Part shown: positions 7,371 to 15,100 of the stretch, piece by piece | Numbering within the stretch: position 1 is the stretch's first letter | Layout: each line of letters starts with the position of its first letter | Source: a virus | Strand: one strand, 5' to 3' | DNA: 64,000 nt | Virus record (IMG/VR): IMGVR_UViG_3300045995_000065 | Location: 1 to 64,000 of that record | Notes under the pieces: model-generated | The model's database searches: none | What the model was told of the DNA's origin: nothing | What the model saw: only the letters and a program-made list of their open reading frames with translations | Made by a program: the position numbers and the translations under genes

Positions 7371-8643
7371 GGAAAACTTCTGACTGCGGCGGTAGCGTTG
7401 GGACAAAGTAACTCAATTGGTCAACTCCAATTTCGTCTAGTACCATTATAGGTAAATTACTCCAGTGGGCATACTCAGGCCAATCACTGCCTTTAACAGT
7501 GTCGTAAAACATCTTCCATTCAGCATCTTTTAATTCTGTTTCTTTTATTAATGCTCTAGCAACTAAGCCCTCACGCATCTTGCACACATCCGCAGTGCCA
7601 CGATTCAGCAATGAGTTCATGAGTGTTGGCACATTAAATTTAGTCGCAGTATCGTTTACGATTTTTATTGCGCCTGCTGCAAGCAATTCAAATTGTTTTT
7701 TGTTTTGCTCAATGACTTCTGATATCTCGTCATCATTTTCTTGATGATGCAAAATCCAATCTATGTTGCTCAGTGCATTGTCAACTTGTGCCTTGGTAAG
7801 TTCATTACCTATTTCCACTGTGGAAGGGAAAAACTTAGTGAATGCTGAGACTCCGATGGACTCTAAATATTCATGCGTACCAGGGATCGCAAGCAGTACA
7901 AATGGGTGACTGAATGCGATTGCCTTCCATACCTTTTCTGTTATGGTGGGCATAGTTCGAGTGGCAGATTCAGACACTAAACTGACGCGGGTATCAGTGT
8001 ACATTGATGGGTCGACAATATCACAAAAAAATTCAAAATCTTTAAACCCAACACGAGTGGTTGGTATGTTAGTGGGTTCCAAATCAGTTATGCCACGATG
8101 CTGCAAAAGATATTGCATTAGCTCGCCGTCGTCTAAATCCCATTGGGTGATAATGTTTTTACTCTCGTCGTCGAATTTTTCATTCGCATACATGAACGAG
8201 TATTTCAACTTAGATATAATACCAGACTTAACCGCAGATGCCAGCGCACCAATTCGGTTTAAGTAATGCATTTTTCCAGTTAAGAACAATGCTTTGTCAG
8301 CATTGCGATTCCACTCAGTGTCTGGTGGGTTAGACAACACCTTGACAAACATTGCCCAGTAACTAATATAAACGATGTCTATACCTTCCCACAGGTGCGA
8401 AAATTGCTTGTACTGATCGTCAGCGATGACTGTTAGTTTCTTGTTTTTATTTTTGGCCAATTCACGTATGCATGTGAGTGTTTCTATTACCTCTGGGGTA
8501 CCAGGAAAGAACTCGTAAATTAAAAAAGCTATAACATGGTCTGCCTCACTGTTGGAGTCAAACCATGCTTCTAGCTCAATGCTTAATAGTTTTGGGTGGG
8601 CGAAACACATAAAAGAATGTAATTCCAGCAATGACGTTATCAT
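7342..8643 (-). CDS. Glycosyltransferase-like protein (GT-B C-terminal motif)
   Basis: 433 aa. The segment TEKVWKAIAFSHPFVLLAIPG (about 240-262) resembles the donor-binding helix-loop of GT10/exostosin-like glycosyltransferases (T/YEK..kAi...PfvLl..pg). It is shared with the plus-strand gene at 13945, so the two look like distant paralogues. The ATG at 8643 sits 4 nt after a TAAATA box, so the mRNA may be leaderless. The 3' end overlaps the BLUF gene. Acceptor and sugar are unknown. Confidence 0.55.
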   Translation of the reverse strand: MITSLLELHSFMCFAHPKLLSIELEAWFDSNSEADHVIAFLIYEFFPGTPEVIETLTCIRELAKNKNKKLTVIADDQYKQFSHLWEGIDIVYISYWAMFVKVLSNPPDTEWNRNADKALFLTGKMHYLNRIGALASAVKSGIISKLKYSFMYANEKFDDESKNIITQWDLDDGELMQYLLQHRGITDLEPTNIPTTRVGFKDFEFFCDIVDPSMYTDTRVSLVSESATRTMPTITEKVWKAIAFSHPFVLLAIPGTHEYLESIGVSAFTKFFPSTVEIGNELTKAQVDNALSNIDWILHHQENDDEISEVIEQNKKQFELLAAGAIKIVNDTATKFNVPTLMNSLLNRGTADVCKMREGLVARALIKETELKDAEWKMFYDTVKGSDWPEYAHWSNLPIMVLDEIGVDQLSYFVPTLPPQSEVFLKHGPEVSL

Positions 8644-8647
8644 GCTG

Positions 8648-8653
8648 TATTTA
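8648..8653 (-). promoter_or_regulatory. Late TAAATA box 4 nt before an ATG
   Basis: Minus strand reads AATAAATA-CAGC-ATG for the gene starting at 8643. One of five cases with exactly this spacing. Confidence 0.65.
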
Positions 8654-8673
8654 TTTTCGCCACTATACCCGTA

Positions 8674-8919
8674 TTATTTTGCAGTCTTAAAATACTTAGC
8701 AAAGTCTTGGTTCACAAACTTTTGCGATGCTGTCACGGTTTCGGAATACAAAGACGTACCAACATCAGTGAAAGCCTTTACAGCTTCCTTAGTGTAAGTT
8801 GCTTGCGTGTCGACAAACTTGTTCATTGCCTTTGCAGCCGCTTCATTCTTGACGAATGTAGTAACGAATTGCTTCTTGGACTTAACGACGGAATTGATGA
8901 AATCTTCTGGTGTAAACAT
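8674..8919 (-). CDS. Phasin-like helical protein
   Basis: 81 aa from ATG 8919, preceded by AAGGAG. Two amphipathic helices without Cys or aromatic core (MFTPEDFINSVVKSKKQF, and YTKEAVKAFTDVGTSLYSE) resemble short phasin-family proteins that coat polyhydroxyalkanoate granules. The family call rests on general pattern only. The strong site, late box at 8982 and structured leader suggest high late expression. Confidence 0.45.
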   Translation of the reverse strand: MFTPEDFINSVVKSKKQFVTTFVKNEAAAKAMNKFVDTQATYTKEAVKAFTDVGTSLYSETVTASQKFVNQDFAKYFKTAK

Positions 8920-8950
8920 AATATTCTCCTTAGACGAATGTTTAATACTA

Positions 8951-8976
8951 TGCAGCCCACGGAATGTAGCACTGCA
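8951..8976 (-). promoter_or_regulatory. 5' leader hairpin shared with hsp20
   Basis: Outer arms TGCAGTGC and GGGCTGCA are identical to those at 22252-22276 while the inner stem differs but still pairs (TAC with GTG). It lies just after the TAAATA box, so it would be at the very 5' end of the mRNA. Confidence 0.65.
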
Positions 8977-8981
8977 CAAAG

Positions 8982-8987
8982 TATTTA
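8982..8987 (-). promoter_or_regulatory. Late-type TAAATA promoter box
   Basis: CATAAATACTTTG on the minus strand, upstream of the leader hairpin of the phasin-like gene. Confidence 0.65.
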
Positions 8988-8993
8988 TGTATT

Positions 8994-9010
8994 ATGCTGC
9001 ATTGCAGCAT
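8994..9010. repeat. Palindrome between divergent late promoters
   Basis: ATGCTGCA-T-TGCAGCAT, 8-bp arms, perfectly symmetrical, followed on the plus strand by TTTTT. It lies between the minus box at 8982 and the plus box at 9045. It could insulate or act as an operator. Confidence 0.5.
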
Positions 9011-9044
9011 TTTTAGCAAGTATTCTGGCTAAATTGCTTTGCGC

Positions 9045-9050
9045 TAAATA
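9045..9050 (+). promoter_or_regulatory. Late-type TAAATA promoter box
   Basis: GCGCTAAATACTTG on the plus strand, 28 nt before the ATG at 9079, with AAGGAG between. Confidence 0.65.
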
Positions 9051-9078
9051 CTTGCTACATCATTTAAGGAGAATATAG

Positions 9079-9345
9079 ATGTTTAAGAAAATTATTGACG
9101 CTACAGTTGCGTTTTTCAAAGGACCACAAATTGCGCCAGTTGTTCCTGAAGCACCTTACAAATTGGAGGCACCAGTTGTTGTAGAAACTCCTATGGTAAA
9201 TCCAGTACCCGAAGTAGCACCAGTGGTTGAGGCAGTTAAAAAGCCACGCAAGCCAAGAGCACCTAAAGTCGAAGTTAAACCAGTCGCAAAAAAGCCAGCT
9301 GCTAAAAAAGCGCCGGCTAAGAAAACTACTAAGCCTAAAGCTTAA
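9079..9345 (+). CDS. Small protein with histone-H1-like Lys/Ala/Pro tail
   Basis: 88 aa. A short amphipathic N-terminus (MFKKIIDATVAFFKGPQ) is followed by a Pro/Val/Glu linker (20-55). A basic tail contains repeated AKKPAAKK, APAKK and PRKPRAP motifs, like eukaryotic H1 tails and bacterial AlgP/HctB-type proteins. DNA binding is likely, and a role in DNA condensation or virion DNA is inference. Strong AAGGAG site and late box. Overlaps the convergent fibre-like gene by 4 bp. Confidence 0.6.
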   Translation: MFKKIIDATVAFFKGPQIAPVVPEAPYKLEAPVVVETPMVNPVPEVAPVVEAVKKPRKPRAPKVEVKPVAKKPAAKKAPAKKTTKPKA

Positions 9346-10298
9346 TCTAGTATCCCAAAGTTTGCCCAATTAGCGGCACCCAGACAAACCCAACCCATTG
9401 GTCCGCCCAAGGTTGGGTTTGTGTTGAATACAATGTGACCTTTTGTGCTGGTGTATGATGGCGGCTGATTTGCCGCACTCAGCTTAACACTGCCTATACG
9501 CAAGTCGGATATTTCAGTTGTGCCATCAGTATTCAATGTGATGTTATGTTTGTTGTTGGAAGATAATACCACAGCTTGTGCACGTGGTGTACCAATCTTA
9601 GCAACGCCCTCTTTATCCTTAGACACAGTGACTTCTACTTCTTGATCCCAAATACTGAGTGCAGCAGATGGCTCTAAAGTATTGATGCCCACTCGTTTCT
9701 TCGTTACGTACAGTGTATTGGCAAGCACTGATTCTCCGTCTACTTGTAATTCACGCAACGCTCCTACTTTTTGCAAAAAGCTTTCGGTAATATCAAAGCC
9801 AAGCATCTTGCCTTCAATTACCGTAACACCATCAATAGTAATCTTCTTTAAGTCGATTCCGTCTGCTTTGATAGTGTCGGTTACTTTTTGCGTGAAGCCT
9901 GCAAACATGTCAGCTTCCAATGATGCTTGAACATTAGCAGTAACCGTTGATGACAATTGTTTGTAAAACACAGAATCTTCTGGTACCGGGCCTTCAACAA
10001 TGAACTTGCCCTTGACAGTTAAGTCCTTGGTAAGCAAATTGTTTTCCACGACGGTAACATCGTCCATCAGTGTAAGTACGCATTCAGATGCACGATCGTC
10101 TATACCAGTAGAAGAGAAGTTAGCAATGATGCCGCCTTGAATCTGCTCGCCAGTAATCGTGATCTCGCGCTGTCTAACCGCTACAGCAGGAATGCTTGCA
10201 GTTGGATATTTTTCGCGCTTAAGGAGTTTTGCTGTAACAAAATCCTCGATGTATTGTTTAATCTCGTCTGTCAGTTCTGTTTGTGTTGAATCGGTCAT
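9342..10298 (-). CDS. Putative virion/tail-fibre-associated protein
   Basis: 318 aa. The segment TLYVTKKRVGINTLEPSAAL matches the fibre motif (v.vg.kvGIgt.~P~a.L) seen in phage tail fibre proteins. The C-terminus GPMGWVCLGAANWANFG resembles glycine-rich fibre tips. N-terminal residues 1-30 form a helix and then beta-rich repeats follow. It overlaps the upstream gene by 41 nt. Adhesion or fibre role is inferred. Confidence 0.55.
   Translation of the reverse strand: MTDSTQTELTDEIKQYIEDFVTAKLLKREKYPTASIPAVAVRQREITITGEQIQGGIIANFSSTGIDDRASECVLTLMDDVTVVENNLLTKDLTVKGKFIVEGPVPEDSVFYKQLSSTVTANVQASLEADMFAGFTQKVTDTIKADGIDLKKITIDGVTVIEGKMLGFDITESFLQKVGALRELQVDGESVLANTLYVTKKRVGINTLEPSAALSIWDQEVEVTVSKDKEGVAKIGTPRAQAVVLSSNNKHNITLNTDGTTEISDLRIGSVKLSAANQPPSYTSTKGHIVFNTNPTLGGPMGWVCLGAANWANFGILD
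9384..9422. repeat. 12-bp perfect inverted repeat inside fibre-like gene
   Basis: Arms 9384-9395 (ACAAACCCAACC) and 9411-9422 (GGTTGGGTTTGT) flank a 15-nt loop near the 3' end of the gene at 9342. A strong hairpin would form in either transcript. Confidence 0.6.
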
Positions 10299-11034
10299 AG
10301 GTCTCGTCGAATTTAATGCTAACTACGTGTTCGTAATTCTTCTTGATAGGGCTCTTGTACATCAAATTCTTGTGTACAATGAAGTCGTCTGCGCCTGCGT
10401 CCATACTAAACTTTGCTAACTGTTTGAAGTACATTGTGTGGCGTTTGAATGAGCCATACACTGTCAACGAATCAGTCGCATTGTTAATCTCGTATACTTT
10501 GGATTCCCATTGTGTACGACTTGTTGTCGTCCAATTATGGAACTCATTGAATACCAAACTGTCTGCACCGTTACGGATAACTGCTGGTGTCGAAAACTCT
10601 CTATCTTTGAAATCTTGATTTTTGTAATCGCGTAATGTACTTATCACAAATTCTTTAGCCAAAGAACAAATCTTGCTCACTTTGTCAATTTGAGTTTGTG
10701 AATTGGTGGCATAGGTGAAATACTCATCAGCAGCCACGACGACATCATAAGACTTTTCAATCGCAGCCAATTGTATGTAGGTGTACTTGACTTTTTTCTC
10801 GTCTAAATAAGCACGGGCAGCATCACTTATCTCAGTGACGAATATTTCCTGCTTTACATTACTGCTAATAATTGCTGGATTAAATCCGCAAAAAAGCACA
10901 GTACCAGGAATGAAATTGTAGTAGTCATAAACACCGTCTAGTATAGCTTGTTTTTTAAGTATGATCTCGGCTGCTTTGCTCGAAGCCTTTAATGCGGATA
11001 AGTTAGCGTCAGTATAGTTTGTAAAATCAGTCAT
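10258..11034 (-). CDS. Methyltransferase-like protein (Rossmann-type N-terminus)
   Basis: 258 aa. GTVLFCGFNPAIIS (about 44-57) followed by IFVTEIS and YDVVVAADEYF spaced along alternating helices and strands resembles a class I SAM-dependent methyltransferase core, with a degenerate glycine motif. The C-terminal 100 residues are a separate strand-rich part (WESKVYEI, YGSFKRH). Adjacent to the fibre-like gene, so a virion-linked role is possible. Moderate uncertainty. Confidence 0.45.
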   Translation of the reverse strand: MTDFTNYTDANLSALKASSKAAEIILKKQAILDGVYDYYNFIPGTVLFCGFNPAIISSNVKQEIFVTEISDAARAYLDEKKVKYTYIQLAAIEKSYDVVVAADEYFTYATNSQTQIDKVSKICSLAKEFVISTLRDYKNQDFKDREFSTPAVIRNGADSLVFNEFHNWTTTSRTQWESKVYEINNATDSLTVYGSFKRHTMYFKQLAKFSMDAGADDFIVHKNLMYKSPIKKNYEHVVSIKFDETYDRFNTNRTDRRD

Positions 11035-11059
11035 GCCATTATTGTAATAGTTGTGTAAC

Positions 11060-11065
11060 TATTTA
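11060..11065 (-). promoter_or_regulatory. Late-type TAAATA promoter box
   Basis: CCATAAATAGTT on the minus strand, 25 nt before the ATG at 11034; it overlaps the stop of the amidinotransferase gene. Confidence 0.5.
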
Positions 11066-11980
11066 TGGCGAGCGCACTAAATCTAACGTAACGCAATGGA
11101 AGCCACCGCCCAACGTGCGTGAATGACGCAATTCAAGGGGAATAGATTCAATTTTGTACTTCTTTAGTGTTTGCATTAACGATGATTGTTTTTTATCTAC
11201 TATTACCAAATTAGGATTGACCACTAGCATGTTCATGGCAATCCATTTGCTTGCGTAAGGATACTCGTAAAATTGTTGCGGGACTACATCAGAATGTGAC
11301 ACCCAAATCTTTTCCCAATTTTCAAAAGCCTTAGGAACAGTTGTTGGATGCACACGGGATGCATTGAGCATTACGAGACCTTCACGTAGCGGCACTATAG
11401 TAGAGTCAATATGTACGCCGCTGTAAAAGTTACAAGTTTCTATTGTAACATGGGGGAGGATGCTTTGCAACCAGTCAGCAGCCGCTTTGTTGCCACTTGC
11501 GCTTTCCAGCACGACATAGGTGTCATTTAGTCTGCATACGTTAGCAGCATCAAGAACCATACCTTTGTTGCGCGGCATTTCGTAAACTACGCCACGCTTA
11601 GTGACATCTTTGAGTGCTCTGGTTTCCATGTCCCTGCATGGATACATCATTACTGGGTCAATGATCTTTGTGCCCGCAATGAGCAGCCTGTCTCGCGGAC
11701 AGTAATTGTACATACCACCTTCATAACCAAAGTCCATTTCTGCGGGACGCAGGACTTCTACGCCAAGGTTGCGAAGTGTGGTTGAGAGGGTTTCTAAGTC
11801 CTCGTTTGATTCGTCAACAACGTGCTTAGGTACACGACCAGACGGAACAGGAGTTTCGTGCCAGGTTGTTTTATATTTTTCTTCAGCAAAGACTGGATCT
11901 TTGGTGGGCCAATGTGCGTGGGTGGCATCACCTACTACGCAAACTTTAAGAGGGTCCCATTCGTTGTGTGAGTGTATCAT
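11063..11980 (-). CDS. Amidinotransferase-like enzyme
   Basis: 305 aa, about the length of an amidinotransferase catalytic domain. The catalytic Cys is Cys296 in TLGGGFHCVTLDL near the C-terminus. The His/Asp partners lie in SGVHIDSTI (about 195) and near EGGMYNYCPRD. This guanidino-modifying-enzyme family (glycine and inosamine amidinotransferases) moves an amidino group from arginine to an amine via a Cys-amidino intermediate. The acceptor here is unknown. It shares an operon with a 2OG oxygenase and a nucleotide-sugar dehydrogenase, so an amino-sugar or other small-molecule modification is plausible. ATGA overlap with the upstream gene. Confidence 0.8.
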   Translation of the reverse strand: MIHSHNEWDPLKVCVVGDATHAHWPTKDPVFAEEKYKTTWHETPVPSGRVPKHVVDESNEDLETLSTTLRNLGVEVLRPAEMDFGYEGGMYNYCPRDRLLIAGTKIIDPVMMYPCRDMETRALKDVTKRGVVYEMPRNKGMVLDAANVCRLNDTYVVLESASGNKAAADWLQSILPHVTIETCNFYSGVHIDSTIVPLREGLVMLNASRVHPTTVPKAFENWEKIWVSHSDVVPQQFYEYPYASKWIAMNMLVVNPNLVIVDKKQSSLMQTLKKYKIESIPLELRHSRTLGGGFHCVTLDLVRSP

Positions 11981-12216
11981 TCGTATTTCAACTTTGCCCA
12001 GAGGCGGTGAGTTTCGTTTGGTATATGGAAGCTTGCACAGTTTCCCTTTTCGTCGGTCCAGTGGTTAAAGAACTCTGCTTGCACTTTTTGCATTTCGCAC
12101 CAATGGTGAAATTCATCAAACCATGCTGTAATGCCATCACGATCGCAGTTCATTTTAGCCACTATTATTTCGTGAGTGGGAACATTTAGTCGAAGCTCAA
12201 ATGGCGTTAATGTCAT
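11977..12216 (-). CDS. Small hypothetical protein in sugar/amidino operon
   Basis: 79 aa from ATG 12216, chosen for its ATGA overlap with the upstream stop. WFDEFHHWCEMQKVQAEF and HIPNETHRLWAKLKYE show many His/Trp/Glu residues but no known motif. Coupled at both ends, so probably part of the same pathway. Confidence 0.55.
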   Translation of the reverse strand: MTLTPFELRLNVPTHEIIVAKMNCDRDGITAWFDEFHHWCEMQKVQAEFFNHWTDEKGNCASFHIPNETHRLWAKLKYE

Positions 12217-12731
12217 CGCCAACCTGTAATTTGCAGTGTGTAGCGATCTTCTTCGCCTAAGTTAGCCGCAGCATGTGGTGTGTCGTATTCCCACCACGCA
12301 GTTTGTCCAGCTTTCCAATCAACGATTGGTTTGCCATTTACTTCGGAGTAATGACCGCTTTTCCAATCTTCTAGGAATACCACGGCACGATTGATTCTGT
12401 GTTCGGCTCCAGCGAGACTATGTAGTTGAATATATTTGACATATAGATCAGAGTGATTTGGCATGACGGTGCCAGTGGCCATACGGTAATAAGAAGTCCC
12501 AACATTTTTCCATCCCATTGCTTCAAAGATTTTAATAAACTTTTTGTTCCAACTTGGCTGCTCTGAGCGCATATCGCACATAGCACCTGTGATTTTGTCG
12601 CTGTAACCCATTGCGAGCCACCTGCGTACACTCTCCTGGTCGTTAAACGGCTCGTGTATGTAATCTAAAGATTTAAATTCGTCGTCCCAAAATTTTGGGA
12701 GCATGAATTTATTTGATACGTGTGTTGCCAT
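12213..12731 (-). CDS. 2OG-Fe(II) oxygenase-like protein
   Basis: 172 aa. His93-x-Asp95 (PNHSDLYVK) and His153 (DTPHAAANLG) form a 2-His-1-carboxylate iron site, and Arg163 (DRYTLQ) would bind 2-oxoglutarate. The spacing fits the double-stranded beta-helix of aspartyl/prolyl hydroxylase-like oxygenases that are frequent in aquatic T4-like phages. Likely hydroxylates a protein or sugar/nucleotide intermediate. Overlaps the dehydrogenase gene by 23 nt. Confidence 0.7.
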   Translation of the reverse strand: MATHVSNKFMLPKFWDDEFKSLDYIHEPFNDQESVRRWLAMGYSDKITGAMCDMRSEQPSWNKKFIKIFEAMGWKNVGTSYYRMATGTVMPNHSDLYVKYIQLHSLAGAEHRINRAVVFLEDWKSGHYSEVNGKPIVDWKAGQTAWWEYDTPHAAANLGEEDRYTLQITGWR

Positions 12732-13944
12732 AATGGATCACCTTAATGTTTTTGTTTGTGGATGTATAAGTACGCCACGGATCAACCACAATGCTTCCGT
12801 CGTGTATGTCACAGTAGACACCTTGCTTTTGTCCACCTGCGTAACCGTAAGTTACGTTGGCATTATGCGCCAATAAAACTACACCAACTACTGGCTCAGT
12901 AGCGATATCGTTTGTTAACGGATCAACATAGAATGGCTTTGTGCCTGTTAACTGCTCTATGTAATGTCCTACTAGCAAGCTATACGACCCATCAGTGTAC
13001 GACACGTTAGGCTTGTATGCTTTGCCGTGTATGAAGATAGGCAAGTCATTGAATGCTGCTTTTTTAACCAGGAACAAAGCAAGGTTCTCTGCTTGAATTT
13101 CTCTGGCATGCATAATTGCGTCAAAGAGATCGTAACCTAAATTCAACTGCTCTGCTAAATGCCTTAGTGCAATGTTGTCACGTGGGTGGCAGGGCCCGGC
13201 ATCTCCCATCCCTGCGGTCATGTACTTGGGACCCATTATCCGCATCGTACTTTTTGCGAGCGCTGTGGTAACTACATCTACATTAATGTTACCTTGTTTG
13301 ATGGCCACATCTTGAATCATGTTGGCTAAACCAATCTTCGCGCTTATATAAGTGTTGTAGAACACCTTAATGCACTCTGCTTCGTCCCACGTTCCAACCT
13401 CGTAGCGAGGATCGTTTTGCATGATGGGCTTATAGAAGTCAATAAGCGTCTTAGCATCACCAGTCAACGATCCATCCTCTGTTCCTATGATGACCATTTC
13501 TGGATTAACCATATCCCACGCAACTGATCCCATTGCGATTAGGTATGGATTGTAAATAAACTTTGCATTATAAATGAGTGGTTGCAACTCACGGCGAACT
13601 GTACCTGGTAGCACAGTGGAAATGAGCACTACTAACTGATGCGACAGTGCAACTTTGTTGATTTCGAATAAAACATCTTTAACTGTCGCGTAATCAAAGT
13701 CTTTGTTTGGTAAATGGGCAATTGGTGCTGAGCCATCGTAAGCAGGATCGTGCGGCGTTTGCACTGCGACAAAAATGATATCTTGCCCCAAAACGGCTTT
13801 GTGCAGTTTGTTAACGATATTAATCTTGTCACTTGTCTTGGGGTAAATATCGTAACCAGTAACATTATAGTGCTCGCCCATTGCTTCTGCACATGGCATG
13901 CCTAACTTACCAATTCCAATAAACCCTACATTTTTGATTTCCAT
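12709..13944 (-). CDS. UDP-glucose/GDP-mannose dehydrogenase family protein
   Basis: 411 aa. NAD-binding Rossmann motif GFIGIGKLGMP at residues 7-17, central helical domain, and catalytic Cys252 in GDAGPCHPRDNIAL (family: G.GG.CFPKD). These enzymes oxidise the sugar C6 hydroxyl of a nucleotide sugar to a carboxylate in two NAD-dependent steps. CAGGA precedes the start. Next to glycosyltransferase-like genes, it probably supplies a uronic acid for surface or DNA modification. Starts back-to-back with the plus-strand gene in a CATATG. Confidence 0.85.
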   Translation of the reverse strand: MEIKNVGFIGIGKLGMPCAEAMGEHYNVTGYDIYPKTSDKINIVNKLHKAVLGQDIIFVAVQTPHDPAYDGSAPIAHLPNKDFDYATVKDVLFEINKVALSHQLVVLISTVLPGTVRRELQPLIYNAKFIYNPYLIAMGSVAWDMVNPEMVIIGTEDGSLTGDAKTLIDFYKPIMQNDPRYEVGTWDEAECIKVFYNTYISAKIGLANMIQDVAIKQGNINVDVVTTALAKSTMRIMGPKYMTAGMGDAGPCHPRDNIALRHLAEQLNLGYDLFDAIMHAREIQAENLALFLVKKAAFNDLPIFIHGKAYKPNVSYTDGSYSLLVGHYIEQLTGTKPFYVDPLTNDIATEPVVGVVLLAHNANVTYGYAGGQKQGVYCDIHDGSIVVDPWRTYTSTNKNIKVIHYGNTRIK

Positions 13945-15093
13945 ATGATTCCTGTTGATAACTTTTATAATGTATTGTACGCTAATCTATTTAACAAGTC
14001 TATGGACCCTCGGTTCATATATTTCCTAAATTTTACTACCAATGTTACCACATCAGATTTATTTTTGTCGTGGACTCCGATGCCCAGCGTAAACGTGTTG
14101 TCTAAAAATGACATAACTTTGTTTTACGACCAAGAACCAATTTTCTTAGAATCAACCAAGCAAGTGTTGAATTTAGTAATGACTCTGGATGAATGGCAAG
14201 AGCATTCTGGAAATATGATCCTGGGAAATTCGGAATATTCCGACGTAAAAACTAAACTGTGCGCTGAGCATAACTTCAATGATTGGTATTACTTTTACCA
14301 TGGATTTGCAGCACTAGATTGGTACCGGGATTACAAATATTTCCCTAAGAGCAAATTTAAATTTGATAAAGTATTTATGTCTCTTAATCATTTGATGACA
14401 ACTGACAGATCATATCGCTTAACTTTGGTTGCCAACTACATGCAAGAAGGATTAATGGGCAAGGGCATAGTAAGTTTGCCGTTACGTGACAAGAATAGAA
14501 CAATCAATGAAGAGCTATTTTCGCAGGACTCAAAGCTGTCCAAAGCAGCAAAGCGATTAGTGTTTGAATACCTTTCCCCGCTAACACAACCATTTATCGC
14601 TGATACTGAATACCCAGATGGTTATATGAGCGCAGCTACAGATTTTGATTTCCAACGCACAGCATTTTGGCATGTAGTAGCAGAGACTGTGTTCTACCAC
14701 AAGAAGCTGCATTTGACTGAGAAGATATTCAAGCCTATTATTGCTCGCCGTCCGTTCCTGTTAGTAGCAGCGCCAGGTAACCTAGCATACTTAAAGAGCT
14801 ATGGGTTCAAAACGTTCTATAAATGGGTAGACGAATCGTACGACAACGAGCAAGATGATGACAAGCGCATTGCTATGGTCGTCGCACAGCTAAAGAAGTT
14901 GTGCGCAATGAACAAGGACGACTTGTATGAGATGCAGCAAGAGATGGACGACATACTGGACTACAACTTCAATCACTTCTACGGCAATTTTAAGCAGATT
15001 ATTGTTACTGAAATGCTTGATAACTTCAAGAAACTACCTATTAACCACGGAGACATTAACTTCACAGAAGTATACGATCGCCTAATGCGCTAA
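13945..15093 (+). CDS. Glycosyltransferase-like protein
   Basis: 382 aa. The segment HLTEKIFKPIIARRPFLLVAAPG (shortened motif TEKIFKPI..RPFLL) is shared with the minus gene at 7342 and resembles the donor-site region of GT10/exostosin-like enzymes. The ATG at 13945 has no visible ribosome site; an ATG at 14002 (MDPRFIYFL) lies 30 nt after a TATAAT at 13966 and may be the real start. The last codons supply the TAAATA box of the next gene. Confidence 0.55.
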   Translation: MIPVDNFYNVLYANLFNKSMDPRFIYFLNFTTNVTTSDLFLSWTPMPSVNVLSKNDITLFYDQEPIFLESTKQVLNLVMTLDEWQEHSGNMILGNSEYSDVKTKLCAEHNFNDWYYFYHGFAALDWYRDYKYFPKSKFKFDKVFMSLNHLMTTDRSYRLTLVANYMQEGLMGKGIVSLPLRDKNRTINEELFSQDSKLSKAAKRLVFEYLSPLTQPFIADTEYPDGYMSAATDFDFQRTAFWHVVAETVFYHKKLHLTEKIFKPIIARRPFLLVAAPGNLAYLKSYGFKTFYKWVDESYDNEQDDDKRIAMVVAQLKKLCAMNKDDLYEMQQEMDDILDYNFNHFYGNFKQIIVTEMLDNFKKLPINHGDINFTEVYDRLMR

Positions 15094-15096
15094 ATA
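15091..15096 (+). promoter_or_regulatory. Late TAAATA box 4 nt before an ATG
   Basis: GCGC-TAAATA-CTGT-ATG. The TAA is also the stop of the upstream gene. One of five boxes with this exact spacing. Confidence 0.65.
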
Positions 15097-15100
15097 CTGT

